Assembly (NCBI GenBank): GCA_014238065.1
Contig: JABABU010000036.1
Location: 1 to 64,000 of the forward strand
DNA: 64,000 bases
Origin: Actinomycetota bacterium
GTDB taxonomy: Bacteria > Actinomycetota > Acidimicrobiia > Acidimicrobiales > Poriferisodalaceae
Direction of reading: 5' to 3'
Under the pieces are notes generated by a model that was given only the letters and a program-made list of their open reading frames with translations, was not told the origin of the DNA and searched no databases. Shown here piece after piece: positions 9,569 to 18,512 of the stretch (the stretch's first letter is position 1; every line of letters starts with the position of its first letter). Both the position numbers and the translations under genes were made by a program.

Positions 9569-10363
9569 TCAAGTCGCCGTGAAGTTGCCACGACGACGCT
9601 CCCCCACTGAGGCGATGCCTTCGGCTGCATCGTTCGTGCCCGACAGCACGGCCTGCTCGCCAGCTTCGTGGTTCGTGGCCGCCTCAACTCGGTCGGCAAG
9701 CCCGTCGCGGAGCGTCGCCCGGATCGAGCGAAGGGCCAGCGGCGCGTTTACCGCGATCTCCTTGGCTAGTGCCATCGCCCTGTCGCGCACTGTGTCGAGT
9801 GTCGCCAGCTCATCGGCCAAGCCTATGGCGACCGCTTCGTCGCCCTTGTAGCGCCGCGCGGTCAACAACATTCGAGACGCGACCTGGCGTCCGAGTAACT
9901 CGGGAAGCGTCACGCTCAGGCCAAAACCCTGGTGGATGCCTAGCGCCGCGAAGTTGGCGGTGAAACGCGCCTCCTGGCATGTGACCCTGAAATCGGCGGC
10001 GACAGCAAGCCCGAGGCCGCCACCCACCGCAGGCCCCTGCACCGCTGCGACGATCGGCGTGTTGATCTTGAACAATCGAAGGCCCTCTGCATACAGACGC
10101 TGCGTCGAGTTTCCTCCGATGGCCTCACGCTCGCCATCGACGAGTTCGGGTGCAACTCCGCCTCCCGAGAAGTTTGCTCCTGCACAGAACGACCTCCCAT
10201 TCGCGGCAAGCACGATCGCCCTGATCTCCGGGTCGCCGTCGAAGTCCTCGCAAGCGGACGCGATGTTGGCAATCTGCTCGTAGTCCAGGAAGTTGTGTGG
10301 TGGACGGTCGAGGACCACGACACCCACGTTTCCGTCCGTGCTGACTTCGAGCCCTTCGTTCAT
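9569..10363 (-). CDS. Enoyl-CoA hydratase/isomerase family protein
   Basis: The start is the ATG at 10363 (MNEGLEVST), preceded at 8 nt by AGGAGA; the longer frame to 10396 has no such site. 264 residues, normal for crotonase-fold proteins. It contains the CoA-binding and oxyanion segments (LAANGRSFCAGANFSGG, then VQGPAVGGGLGLAVAADFRV) of the crotonase superfamily. In the second segment the residue usually supplying a catalytic Glu is not clear, so hydratase activity is not guaranteed; it could be an isomerase or another crotonase. It fits the window's set of acyl-CoA dehydrogenases and hydratases. Confidence 0.88.
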   Translation of the reverse strand: MNEGLEVSTDGNVGVVVLDRPPHNFLDYEQIANIASACEDFDGDPEIRAIVLAANGRSFCAGANFSGGGVAPELVDGEREAIGGNSTQRLYAEGLRLFKINTPIVAAVQGPAVGGGLGLAVAADFRVTCQEARFTANFAALGIHQGFGLSVTLPELLGRQVASRMLLTARRYKGDEAVAIGLADELATLDTVRDRAMALAKEIAVNAPLALRSIRATLRDGLADRVEAATNHEAGEQAVLSGTNDAAEGIASVGERRRGNFTAT

Positions 10364-10415
10364 CAGTGTTCTCCTGTGTGATCTGGTGCCAAGCACTGTC
10401 AGGCCAAGATGATCA

Positions 10416-10892
10416 TCATGGCCGATTCGGGTCGTTGGTCAACAAGTCAACTGCCCAGTCTTCGTGTGCATTCGCCTCGACCTCGAGTGGGTGCTCGCGG
10501 TAGCTGAGGACGCGTGCCCACTCAACTCCGTACTTCCGCATCATTCCCGTTCGACCCAGTCGCTGGCACTGCCTAACGTGCACGAACTCATGGATGAGCA
10601 ACCGCATGTCGTCATCGTTCGTCGCTGCGAGTTCCCGGTCGATGAATATCCGCCAGCCGAGCGTGAGCCCTGCGTGACCACTTGGCACCAGCGCCCCCAT
10701 CCTGAGCCGCACCCGATCGAGATCGACATCACCGACATACCTCTCGACAGTGGCTCTGATGTCGGACGGGATCGGCTCACCCGCGCCATTGATCAGGCGA
10801 ACGAACAGCTCGTATGTGAGGTACACGGGGACAGAGAGCACATGGGCGACAACGATAAGAACATTCTTGAGCAGCTTGTTTCGGTCGGTCAT
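10416..10892 (-). CDS. Membrane-anchored putative metallopeptidase-like protein (HEFVH)
   Basis: 158 residues. A hydrophobic N-terminus (LLKNVLIVVAHVLSVPVYLTY, about 7-27) could anchor it in the membrane. The central region contains LLIHEFVHVRQ, an HExxH zinc motif of the sort found in DUF4157-type proteins, with a possible third ligand in the Glu-rich stretch LEVEANAHEDWA. The family usually binds or turns over cell-surface material, but the substrate is unknown. The start overlaps the stop of the upstream dehydrogenase gene by 4 nt (ATGA), implying translational coupling. Confidence 0.6.
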   Translation of the reverse strand: MTDRNKLLKNVLIVVAHVLSVPVYLTYELFVRLINGAGEPIPSDIRATVERYVGDVDLDRVRLRMGALVPSGHAGLTLGWRIFIDRELAATNDDDMRLLIHEFVHVRQCQRLGRTGMMRKYGVEWARVLSYREHPLEVEANAHEDWAVDLLTNDPNRP

Positions 10893-11737
10893 CCAGTCTC
10901 TCCGGGTGCCAACAGCACCTCCAGCACCTCTTCAAGCTCGACCGTTTCGGCAGCATCCTTGAAGCCGGCCATTCGTCGATATGTCTCGGCGGCACCGGCG
11001 TGGAATCCGTCGGGGAGTCCGGCTCCCGACAGTGAAGCGGCTATCTCGTCCATCTCGCCGACGAATCGCCACGCCTTCGGACTGGTCCCACGAGCCGACC
11101 CGGTGACTCTGGCTGCAACTCCTGGTTGCGACAGATTCCACTCAGAGACCAGATCGTCGAGGATCCCCGCCGACCGGGCGTAGGCCGCCACCGTCAGCAG
11201 AAGGGCCGAACTGCCTTTGGTCCACCCCGCGTAGGCCATCTTCAGTGCCGATGCTGCGCCGTAGTCCGCGTCGAGAGCAACAACGTCGAGCAGCCCGGAG
11301 TTCATCGCGGCAGCCACTGAGCCGGCCGCCGCGCCAGCGAGGTACAACCGGGTACTGCCCTCTCCCCATGCAGGAGGGCCGACGATGCCACCGTCGACGG
11401 CAGTTGCGCCCGCCCTTTCGACGGTGGCGCCGACTTGGTGACCTGTCGCAGGGCTCACTGCGTTGGCGTCGACGAAGATCCCGCCGAAACGCGTCGCAGC
11501 AACCTCCTCGGCCACCGCAACAGCCGACGCGGGAGGACAGACCGACACGATGATGTCCGCCACCTCAGCCATGGCGGCCACCGTCACGGTGTCGGCCAGG
11601 TCGAGATCAGCGGCACGAGCACTTGTCGCCGGACTTCGACCCTGGGAAGCCCAAAGGACCTCGTTGTCACCGGCAGCTGCCGAGGCCGCTATCGAGACGC
11701 CCATTTGACCAGGATGAAGGACGCCGATGTGTGCCAT
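10889..11737 (-). CDS. 6-phosphogluconate-dehydrogenase-like NAD-binding protein
   Basis: The start is the ATG at 11737 (MAHIGVLHPGQMG), where the Rossmann fold begins; the frame upstream is not protein-like. About 282 residues. GVLHPGQMGVSIA is the dinucleotide-binding loop, followed by DIIVSVCPPASA and a C-terminal helical domain (ALKMAYAGWTKGSSALL) like the DUF1932 domain of beta-hydroxyacid-dehydrogenase relatives. The catalytic Lys of classical 3-hydroxyisobutyrate dehydrogenases probably corresponds to Lys in SALKMAYAGWTKG. The substrate is unknown. It is coupled to the following gene by a 4-nt overlap. Confidence 0.8.
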   Translation of the reverse strand: MAHIGVLHPGQMGVSIAASAAAGDNEVLWASQGRSPATSARAADLDLADTVTVAAMAEVADIIVSVCPPASAVAVAEEVAATRFGGIFVDANAVSPATGHQVGATVERAGATAVDGGIVGPPAWGEGSTRLYLAGAAAGSVAAAMNSGLLDVVALDADYGAASALKMAYAGWTKGSSALLLTVAAYARSAGILDDLVSEWNLSQPGVAARVTGSARGTSPKAWRFVGEMDEIAASLSGAGLPDGFHAGAAETYRRMAGFKDAAETVELEEVLEVLLAPGETG

Positions 11738-11759
11738 TGGTCCACCATTGCAGATCCCG

Positions 11760-13343
11760 TCAGGTTCGCGCCCAGTCGGGGACCGGAACCTCACGCCAGT
11801 TGACGAATGCAAACGTCGTCGAGACCCTCGGGAACAGGGGTGGCGCGATGTCGCGGAACCGTTGATCCCAATGGAACTCGCTGTTCGGGAAGAAGCCGAC
11901 GAAGTCGCCGGTGTCGCGGGAGGCGAGCGAGCCGGTGAAGATCAGCTCAGGACTCGTGATCGGCACCGGCAGGGAACCCCACTGGCCACACGAACGGGCA
12001 ACACGGAGCTGTCCCTTCTGGGCCAGAAAAGCGCCCGAGATCCTCATCTGGCCAGGAATCTGATGGCCTACCGCCTTCGGGTTGATGACGATGTCACCTG
12101 ATGACACGACTCCGAGCACATCGCCGACGGAAGCGTCGTTGTATCCGATGTCGGCGTTCAAGATCACGTGGGCCACGTTCTGCGCATCGCCTGCCACGAT
12201 CGTCATCGGTCTACCGACGACGACCTCACCGAACGGTGCGCTGACACCTCGGTTCCCGAGCACAACATGCGTGTCGGCCCATACCGCACCGTTCGCCGGC
12301 AGCGCGAACGTGCCATAGGCCTGCCAGTTGTTAGCGATGTCCTCCGCATTGGACCACCACCATTCCTCTGGTTCGATGCACCCAGCTCCGCCGAGAACCG
12401 TGGAATACCAGACAGTCACCTGCGCCAGGGTCCCCAGCATGTGGGGCTGCAACAAGTACGCCGTTGCTCCCGGCTGTTCGAGGCAGAGCCCCGATCGATC
12501 ACATGCAGCCCGTTTGACCAGGTCGAGGTCGTCCCAAAAGCTGTCGAACACGAGCGGTTCAGGGAACACGTCGGTGACCGTGCCGCCATGCAGCCCCGTG
12601 CCGTCGAATCCGATCGAGCCATCGGCAAAGGTCGGCGTAGGCGAGATCGCGTTGTCGGCGAAGATGTCGGCGTGGACAGTACCGGCGGGGTTGCCACCGA
12701 AAACGATGTCTCGGCCCGAGTAGACGGGACCTTCGACGTCAGCACCAGGAGCGAACTGGAGATCGACCTCTGACATCCACTGGAACCCGGATACCGCAGG
12801 GGGACTGATGTCGACGCTGATGGTCCGGTACTGGCGGCGAACGCGAATCTGGCCCGCGATCGTGAGTTCGAGTGCTCCTCGGTCGCCCCTGACATGGACC
12901 TCCATGAGGATCTCGCCGTCGGCTGTGCCTGTCGTGAGCGGGTGACGGAGCCAATCCGAAGCTGTCGGCGTCACCTGATAGTCCCAGCTGCCACAGTCCT
13001 CGAACCACTCCTGGCCCGCTGGCTTGATCACATCGTGATGAGGCGACAGGACGTCGGTGCAGGTGCGAGCTCGTTCGAACTCATCGACCCATCGCAGGTG
13101 GTACGCCGGATCGATTTCCAGTTTGGCGACGTAGCGGTCAAGAGTTGCTTCCATATGCGCGAGCAGCACGTCGTCACGTTCGTTCGTGCGTGCGTCGCGG
13201 TACTGCGCAGTTGCTTCTCGAGCCAGAACGAGCACGGCCGCGAAGATGACCATGATGCCGAGTACCACGGTGATCATGGCGACGCCGGCTTCTCTCGCCT
13301 GTCGAAGACGCTCGACGCGGGTCTCGTCGGTTGTGGTCGTCAT
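11760..13343 (-). CDS. PilX-like pilus-assembly protein with large exported domain
   Basis: The start is the ATG at 13343 (MTTTTDETR), 1 nt after the stop of the preceding pilin gene. 527 residues. An N-terminal hydrophobic helix follows REAGVAMITVVLGIMVIF, the pattern of PilX-type minor pilins whose N-terminus lacks the canonical G/FTLxE cleavage site. The large C-terminal part is beta-rich and Trp-rich with repeated Gly-Asn and Gly-Asp turns (GDAQNVAHVILNADIGYNDA, SGDIVINPKAVGHQI). It resembles an integrin/propeller-like surface domain but I cannot assign a family. It is last in a run of four pilin-type genes. It probably sits at the pilus tip or in a type II-like pseudopilus; the role is inferred. 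Confidence 0.7.
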   Translation of the reverse strand: MTTTTDETRVERLRQAREAGVAMITVVLGIMVIFAAVLVLAREATAQYRDARTNERDDVLLAHMEATLDRYVAKLEIDPAYHLRWVDEFERARTCTDVLSPHHDVIKPAGQEWFEDCGSWDYQVTPTASDWLRHPLTTGTADGEILMEVHVRGDRGALELTIAGQIRVRRQYRTISVDISPPAVSGFQWMSEVDLQFAPGADVEGPVYSGRDIVFGGNPAGTVHADIFADNAISPTPTFADGSIGFDGTGLHGGTVTDVFPEPLVFDSFWDDLDLVKRAACDRSGLCLEQPGATAYLLQPHMLGTLAQVTVWYSTVLGGAGCIEPEEWWWSNAEDIANNWQAYGTFALPANGAVWADTHVVLGNRGVSAPFGEVVVGRPMTIVAGDAQNVAHVILNADIGYNDASVGDVLGVVSSGDIVINPKAVGHQIPGQMRISGAFLAQKGQLRVARSCGQWGSLPVPITSPELIFTGSLASRDTGDFVGFFPNSEFHWDQRFRDIAPPLFPRVSTTFAFVNWREVPVPDWART

Positions 13344-13344
13344 G

Positions 13345-14031
13345 TCAAAAGCTCGAGTTCCTGAGTTGCACTTCTTCGGTAACGACGTAGTTGCTCGGTA
13401 ATACGCCGACACCCCTCGGCGCGACTTCGAGGGTGAGGTTGATGCGATCGAAACGACACGGCACCGGACCAAGTGCCAACGAGTCGAGACGATCGCAGTC
13501 GTCAACCACCACTTCGGTTGCTCCGGCGAGCTGGATTCCTTGGAACAGGCGAGCTGTTTCCGCGACCCTTCGAAGGACGGTGAACTCGATGTCGGCAGCA
13601 CCGGTCAGGTCGTAGGTGAAGTTGGGGTACGCCGACCCGGCCTCAGCGAACCGTATCGACATGACGAGATCGCACAGCCCGTCGACACAGTTGGTGCGCC
13701 GGTATTCGAATCGTTCAGGACCATTCACCGAACGACGGTCGGCGTAGAACACGATCCTCTCACCAGTCATGAATTCGATCGCCTGGCCGTTCGCTTGGCT
13801 GTTGGGTGGTGTTGCCTGTCGAAGCTCGATGACGAGACTGTTGAACGCCGGTCGTGATTCTCGTTCGATATCTCCAAGGCGCTCGGCGAAGGCAACGTCG
13901 CGGAGAAAGCCGTTGTATGCGCCGAAGAACGCAGCGATCACGATGGCGAGGATCCCGATGGACATCGACAACTCGATCGTGCTGAAGCCAGAACTCTCGC
14001 GACCGTTTCGGCGGTGCATCAGGGAAGACAT
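13345..14031 (-). CDS. PilW-like minor pilin (prepilin-type N-terminus)
   Basis: The ATG at 14031 (MSSLMHRRNG) has GGGGG about 8 nt upstream. It overlaps the end of the preceding gene by 13 nt; an ATG at 14019 (overlap TGATG) is an alternative. 228 residues. The type IV prepilin processing site is GFSTIELS, with Glu at +5, followed by the hydrophobic helix MSIGILAIVIAAFFGAYN, as in PilW and PulJ-type pseudopilins. The remainder is a pilin-head-like domain ending in a long beta-rich tail. A prepilin peptidase elsewhere in the genome would be needed. Confidence 0.75.
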   Translation of the reverse strand: MSSLMHRRNGRESSGFSTIELSMSIGILAIVIAAFFGAYNGFLRDVAFAERLGDIERESRPAFNSLVIELRQATPPNSQANGQAIEFMTGERIVFYADRRSVNGPERFEYRRTNCVDGLCDLVMSIRFAEAGSAYPNFTYDLTGAADIEFTVLRRVAETARLFQGIQLAGATEVVVDDCDRLDSLALGPVPCRFDRINLTLEVAPRGVGVLPSNYVVTEEVQLRNSSF

Positions 14032-15728
14032 GTCGTGACCCCCGTTCCCCAAGTCACCGAACCGCCATTCGGCGCCACGGTGACGGTGCCCTCTGCAACG
14101 ACGGTGTTGCCGGACCAGCACACCTTTCTGACCTGCCACTGGTTGCCGAGGCCGTTGGCCGGCAACGCTGCCGAAGCAGAACCCCCGAGGTTCGGCAGCA
14201 CTGGTGCGCTCCAGTTGGCACCTGACCCGAACGGGAGGTACTGGAAGTAGCCATAGTCGCCTGTCACGAACTCGAGAAGACCGTGGGCGTCCGGGACCGA
14301 CATGATGACGTCGATCGTTTGCGGGCCTCCGAGCGGCGAAAACGTTTGTGCCACTTCGGTGTGGCCGTGCGGACTCTGGACTGTGATCGTCGGCACTGAC
14401 CCGATCGGCAGATTGAACCTGGCTCGGCCGTTCGCACCGGTCGTCTGGACCAATGGCCCATAACCGACGGCTTCGACATTCACGAGAGCACCACGGAGGA
14501 GTTGGCCGTCGGTGTCGTATACGTCGAAGGTCACCTGGGCAGTGTTGGTAGGCGAGATCTGGAGTTGGACCGACTCGGCGCGATGCAGCACCGTCGGATA
14601 GTTGTCAGGCACGTCGATGCTCGTAACTGGGTATGGGCTGTATCCAGGCGCGTCGATCTGGATCGTGTAGTTGCCGGGCGTCAGCGGGGCGCCACCGTAA
14701 CTGTCGATGAACCATGAGCCGGGAGTGACCATGTCGTTGTCGTCGAACACTGCGTAGCTGCCATCGGATCCGAGAATCAGCGATGCGCGTCCCAGCGGCC
14801 CGAATGCTCCGCCAACGGTCGCTTGACCCTCGACGACGATCGACAACGTGACGGGCTTGTAGATCGTGACCGTGACCCGGTCGGCATGACCAGGAGTGAC
14901 GAACACCTGATCGGCGAAACTTCTGAGGTCGTCGGGATGAATGCGCCAACCGTTGTACTCGACGTCGGCCAACGTCGGCCCGAGCCTCACCCTGAATGGA
15001 GCGCCGGACAGGTCCGGCGCCAGATCGTCGAACTGTTGGGACTCGGTACCGGCGCCGACATCTGGCGTTTCGTGGCCTCCACCCACCTCAGCCTGCAGAA
15101 GAAGCGATGGCCAGTCGGTCGGCGATGTGGCTGATCCGACGGGTTCGTACTTCTCGAGTTCGACCGTGACGATTCCGAAGCCGTCGGAACCGCTCGGCAC
15201 GTAGGACGGTGCAATGGCGGTGCTGAATACAACAGGTGCGATCGTGCCGTTCGTCGGCTCGACCGAGACCATCAACCACTTATAGTTCCTGCCGAAGTCG
15301 GGGAGCCCCTGAACGCCGTCGCCACCGGCTCCGAAGAAACCCGGGTCAGTGGCGTTCGACCCGACCCACTCGACCGAAGTGGTGACCTCGAATTCGATGC
15401 CCTGACGTCTGACAGTCTCCGTGGCTTCGAACACCCCAGCTGGATCGCCACCAACAACGCCGACATCGCTGAAGTCCAGCTGACGGGCTTCTTCGATTCG
15501 CCCCTCGGCCAGGGCACCTGCAAGGTCGATGACCTTCGCGTCTTGGAGCGTCGCGAACGACGAGATCGTCGGGCCCATGGTCAGCACGAGCGCGATCGCC
15601 AAGATCGAAACGGCCATGAGGACCTCGATGATCGAGAGCCCTGACTCGTCTCGACCCGTGGATCTGGAGGCGCGACACACATCGGATGAGAGGGCGCTCC
15701 ATGAAAGAGGCCGTGGATTCACGTCCAT
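14019..15728 (-). CDS. Large minor pilin with regulatory-like beta-sandwich domains
   Basis: The ATG at 15728 (MDVNPRPLSW) is the best available start; a TTG at 15752 is possible. About 569 residues. The processing site GLSIIEVL (after RDESG, about residue 30-37) is followed by the hydrophobic helix SILAIALVLTMGPTI, the prepilin hallmark. This is far longer than ordinary minor pilins (150-250). The C-terminal half contains beta-sandwich segments like carboxypeptidase-regulatory repeats (PGNYTIQIDAPGYSPYPV, FDVYDTDGQLLRGALVNVEA), which suggests an adhesive tip pilin. The stop overlaps the next pilin gene, so expression is coupled. Confidence 0.72.
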   Translation of the reverse strand: MDVNPRPLSWSALSSDVCRASRSTGRDESGLSIIEVLMAVSILAIALVLTMGPTISSFATLQDAKVIDLAGALAEGRIEEARQLDFSDVGVVGGDPAGVFEATETVRRQGIEFEVTTSVEWVGSNATDPGFFGAGGDGVQGLPDFGRNYKWLMVSVEPTNGTIAPVVFSTAIAPSYVPSGSDGFGIVTVELEKYEPVGSATSPTDWPSLLLQAEVGGGHETPDVGAGTESQQFDDLAPDLSGAPFRVRLGPTLADVEYNGWRIHPDDLRSFADQVFVTPGHADRVTVTIYKPVTLSIVVEGQATVGGAFGPLGRASLILGSDGSYAVFDDNDMVTPGSWFIDSYGGAPLTPGNYTIQIDAPGYSPYPVTSIDVPDNYPTVLHRAESVQLQISPTNTAQVTFDVYDTDGQLLRGALVNVEAVGYGPLVQTTGANGRARFNLPIGSVPTITVQSPHGHTEVAQTFSPLGGPQTIDVIMSVPDAHGLLEFVTGDYGYFQYLPFGSGANWSAPVLPNLGGSASAALPANGLGNQWQVRKVCWSGNTVVAEGTVTVAPNGGSVTWGTGVTTCLP

Positions 15729-15796
15729 CCTGTCGGCATGCACCTGCACCAACTCAAGGTGCGATCTCGTCAGCGACTCTGCTCCTACGACTTCAA

Positions 15797-16297
15797 TTAC
15801 CAGCCGTCAGACCAGGTGACAGCGCCGTTGACGCCGATGTCACCCTTGCAGCCGAGCAGTGAAGCCCTCTCGATCTTCGCGAACTGGACGCCAGGCGCCT
15901 GATTCGCCCAATCGCGTATCAGGAAGCAGTCACCTGTCTCGTGAAGAGCTGCAATGGTGACGACCTGATTCGCGTTGTCGATCGTGACGCTCATCGATAT
16001 CGGGCTGATCGACGGTGTGTCGCCGGTCATCCACTGCAGTTGTGGTTCATTGATCGGAAGGTCGGCGTGGACCATTTCCTTGTAACCGCCGGTGTCCGAG
16101 CCGGCGGCTCGCACGGCGGTGAGCGCGTTTCGGACATTTTGTCCGACGGCACGATCGCGGGCCGTGTCACGCGCACTCATGAAGGTCGGGACGGCAATGG
16201 CCATCAGCACGACAATGATCAACACGACCATCATCAACTCGACAAGAGAGAAGCCGTTCTCCGCGCGCTGGCGCGCATGGGTGTCTGGGGTGTTCAC
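15797..16297 (-). CDS. Type IV pilin-like protein (GFSLVELM prepilin)
   Basis: A GTG start at 16297 (VNTPDTHARQ) is chosen because GGGA lies 7 nt upstream; the frame further upstream is Arg-rich and not pilin-like. 166 residues. The processing site ENGFSLVELM is followed by the helix VVLIIVVLMAIAVPTF, the textbook class I prepilin sequence. The C-terminal head contains two Cys (GDCFLIRDW, LLGCKGDIG) that could form the pilin D-loop disulfide. It is the first gene of the four-gene cluster and the likeliest major subunit. No PilB, PilC, PilM-Q or peptidase genes are in the window. Confidence 0.82.
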   Translation of the reverse strand: MNTPDTHARQRAENGFSLVELMMVVLIIVVLMAIAVPTFMSARDTARDRAVGQNVRNALTAVRAAGSDTGGYKEMVHADLPINEPQLQWMTGDTPSISPISMSVTIDNANQVVTIAALHETGDCFLIRDWANQAPGVQFAKIERASLLGCKGDIGVNGAVTWSDGW

Positions 16298-16356
16298 CGG
16301 GTCCCATCGGTAACCACGACAACCGACTTCAGAGTTTCGCGTCGCCAATACTCGAT

Positions 16357-16974
16357 TTACGCGGACGTGACGCGCCAAACGGTCAAGGCAACGGCGTCGG
16401 CCTCGGCGACGACATCCCACGGATGATTGAGGACCGCATCGGCGCGGACCCCACAGGGTTGGACGAACTGGTCGTGCATCGGAGCGACGCTCTGCGTGAA
16501 CTGGCGGGCAACGTCGGCCGAGTCTCGACCCCGTTCAAGGGTGTCGCGTGCGAGCCGCCGCTCGAAGCGAACATCCTCTGGCACGTCGAGGAAGATCGAG
16601 TAGTCGAGACGGGACGCGATCGCCGCGACGCACAGCAGCAGAATCCCTTCGGCAACGACCACCGGACACGGAAGAATGGTGATCGTCTCACCGGTGCGGG
16701 TGTGCGACGCGAAGTCGTAGACAGGAACTCCAACGGCCTCGCCGGCGCGCAACGCATCCAGATGCATGGCAAAGAGTTCGGTGTCCAGCGAGTCGGGGTG
16801 ATCGAAGTTGACCGCCTTACGCTCACCGGGGCTGAGGTGCGAGAGATCGCGGTAGTACGCATCGAATGGCAGAACCGCGATGTCGGCATCACCGAAGGCA
16901 TCTGTACAGGCCGTGGCGAGCGTCGACTTGCCAGATCCCGATCCACCGCAGATCCCGAGCACGACGACGTCCAC
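16357..16974 (-). CDS. udk: Uridine kinase-like P-loop kinase
   Basis: 205 residues from a GTG start, close to the usual 205-215 for uridine kinases. The P-loop GGSGSGKST (residues 10-18) is followed by VLPFDAYYRDLSHL, NFDHPDSLD and VPVYDFASHTR, the diagnostic uridine/phosphoribulokinase family motifs. DVPEDVRFERRLARDTLERGR supplies the lid region. It would convert uridine and cytidine to UMP and CMP in pyrimidine salvage. A TAGATT hexamer lies 8 nt before the GTG. It stands between the acyl-CoA dehydrogenase and the pilin genes with no obvious functional link. Confidence 0.9.
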   Translation of the reverse strand: MDVVVLGICGGSGSGKSTLATACTDAFGDADIAVLPFDAYYRDLSHLSPGERKAVNFDHPDSLDTELFAMHLDALRAGEAVGVPVYDFASHTRTGETITILPCPVVVAEGILLLCVAAIASRLDYSIFLDVPEDVRFERRLARDTLERGRDSADVARQFTQSVAPMHDQFVQPCGVRADAVLNHPWDVVAEADAVALTVWRVTSA

Positions 16975-16982
16975 GGGAACTC

Positions 16983-16988
16983 AATCTA
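16983..16988 (-). promoter_or_regulatory. Candidate -10 hexamer TAGATT (uridine kinase)
   Basis: TANNNT match 8 nt before the GTG at 16974. Confidence 0.4.
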
Positions 16989-17052
16989 TCGGGCTGATGG
17001 TCGCGGCGCTCCAAGGCCGGTTCGGGGCGCAGCACTGGTTCGGGGTGTCTTG

Positions 17053-18309
17053 CTACTTCAGCGCGTCTTTCCAGGGCCCTGCGTCGGAGCGAGGTTCCTT
17101 CGGGAGGCCGAGAATGCGCTCGCCGATGATGTTCCGCTGGACTTCGCTCGTCCCGGCATAGATCGTTCCAGCTCGCGCCGCAAGTGAGTTGTTGATCCAC
17201 ATGTTGTTGCTGTTCGGGGTTCCCGGTGATGAGGTGCCGTTGCCAGCACCGTCTTCGGCATCACCATCGCGGATCATGGCGTCGGCACCGAGAATGTCGA
17301 GCGACAACTCGGTCATCACCTTGTGGTACTCGGACCAGTTGAGTTTGCTCGTCGACGATCCCGCGCCAGGAGCATTCCCCGACAAGAACGAGGTGAGGGC
17401 CTGCATGCCCATGAATCGCATGATCTCGACCTTCGAATGACACCACGCAAGTCGCTGCCGAATCTTCGGGTCAGAGGTCCTGCCCCTGACCTTTGCCATC
17501 GCCATCAGTCGGCCAAGCTCTTCTTCGTGACGCAGGTGATTGACCGATGCGCCCACGCCGCGCTCGTAGCCGAGCAGGGTCATAGCGACCGCCCAGCCAC
17601 TGTTGACCTCCCCGACCACGTTCTCCTTCGGCGTTCTCGCATCGGAGAAGAACACCTCATTGAAGTGATCGTGACCGGAAATGTTCCTGATCGGTCGCAC
17701 CTCAACCCCTGGCTGATCCATCGGGCACAGGAAGAAGGTGATGCCGGCATGCTTGGCCGCATCCGGGGCAGTGCGACCCAACACGAAGATCCAGTTTGCG
17801 GCCTGGCCCGCGGAGGTCCAGATCTTCTGGCCATTCAAGATCCAGACGTCGCCGTCGAGTTCAGCCTTGGTACCGAGGTTGGCGAGATCGGAACCGGCGT
17901 TCGGCTCGCTGTACCCCTGACACCAGATGTCCTCGCCACTCAAGATCCGGGGCAGGAAGTACTTCTTCTGATCCTCAGTGCCCCACTCGATGATGGTGTT
18001 ACCTACCATCGAGATGCCGAAGCCGTCGTTCGGACCAGCCGTCGGAACGCCAGCCTTCGAGAACTCCTCGACGATGATGACGTTCTCGAGATCGGACAGG
18101 CCGGGACCGCCGTATTCGATCGGCCACGAGGCCGCAAGCAGATTGTTGTCCCGAAGGATGTCTCGCCATTCGGCGGTGAACCTGGCCCGGTCGTGGCCGC
18201 TGAGCGCCCCAACCCCTTGCCAGTGGGCCGGAAGGTGCTCTGCGAGAAAGGCCTGGATCTTCTCGCGGTACGCCTCAGCCTCTTCGGTGTGCTTGGGATA
18301 CATGGCCAT
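17053..18309 (-). CDS. Acyl-CoA dehydrogenase (FadE family)
   Basis: The start is at MAMYPKHTEEAEAY; about 265 further open codons upstream read as a non-protein Arg-rich sequence. 418 residues. The flavin and substrate motifs of acyl-CoA dehydrogenases are present: WCQGYSEPNAGSDLANL, LNGQKIWTSAGQ, ITFFLCPMDQPGV, and the C-terminal AGTIYAGTSEVQRNIIGERILGLP. The FAD-bound enzyme should oxidise an acyl-CoA to the 2-enoyl-CoA; the chain or ring specificity is unknown (several actinobacterial FadE act on sterol side chains). A second, divergent member is encoded at 19229-20437. Confidence 0.92.
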   Translation of the reverse strand: MAMYPKHTEEAEAYREKIQAFLAEHLPAHWQGVGALSGHDRARFTAEWRDILRDNNLLAASWPIEYGGPGLSDLENVIIVEEFSKAGVPTAGPNDGFGISMVGNTIIEWGTEDQKKYFLPRILSGEDIWCQGYSEPNAGSDLANLGTKAELDGDVWILNGQKIWTSAGQAANWIFVLGRTAPDAAKHAGITFFLCPMDQPGVEVRPIRNISGHDHFNEVFFSDARTPKENVVGEVNSGWAVAMTLLGYERGVGASVNHLRHEEELGRLMAMAKVRGRTSDPKIRQRLAWCHSKVEIMRFMGMQALTSFLSGNAPGAGSSTSKLNWSEYHKVMTELSLDILGADAMIRDGDAEDGAGNGTSSPGTPNSNNMWINNSLAARAGTIYAGTSEVQRNIIGERILGLPKEPRSDAGPWKDALK

Positions 18310-18512
18310 CACCGTAGACCCGGCGACCGGCGAACCACTGAATCCCGGCCTGAATGACCCGCGAGCTGGCCACAGACGAGCGATGAGGTTGCTCCGAGTG
18401 GCCACGCCACGTTGGCCCGGACCGGCCCCGCCTCCTTGGCGCGGTTCTGAGGGCCCTTCAGGCCTCACCGAGATTCGTCCTCGCGCTCCGGTCGAGGACT
18501 GGTGGAGCGCGA

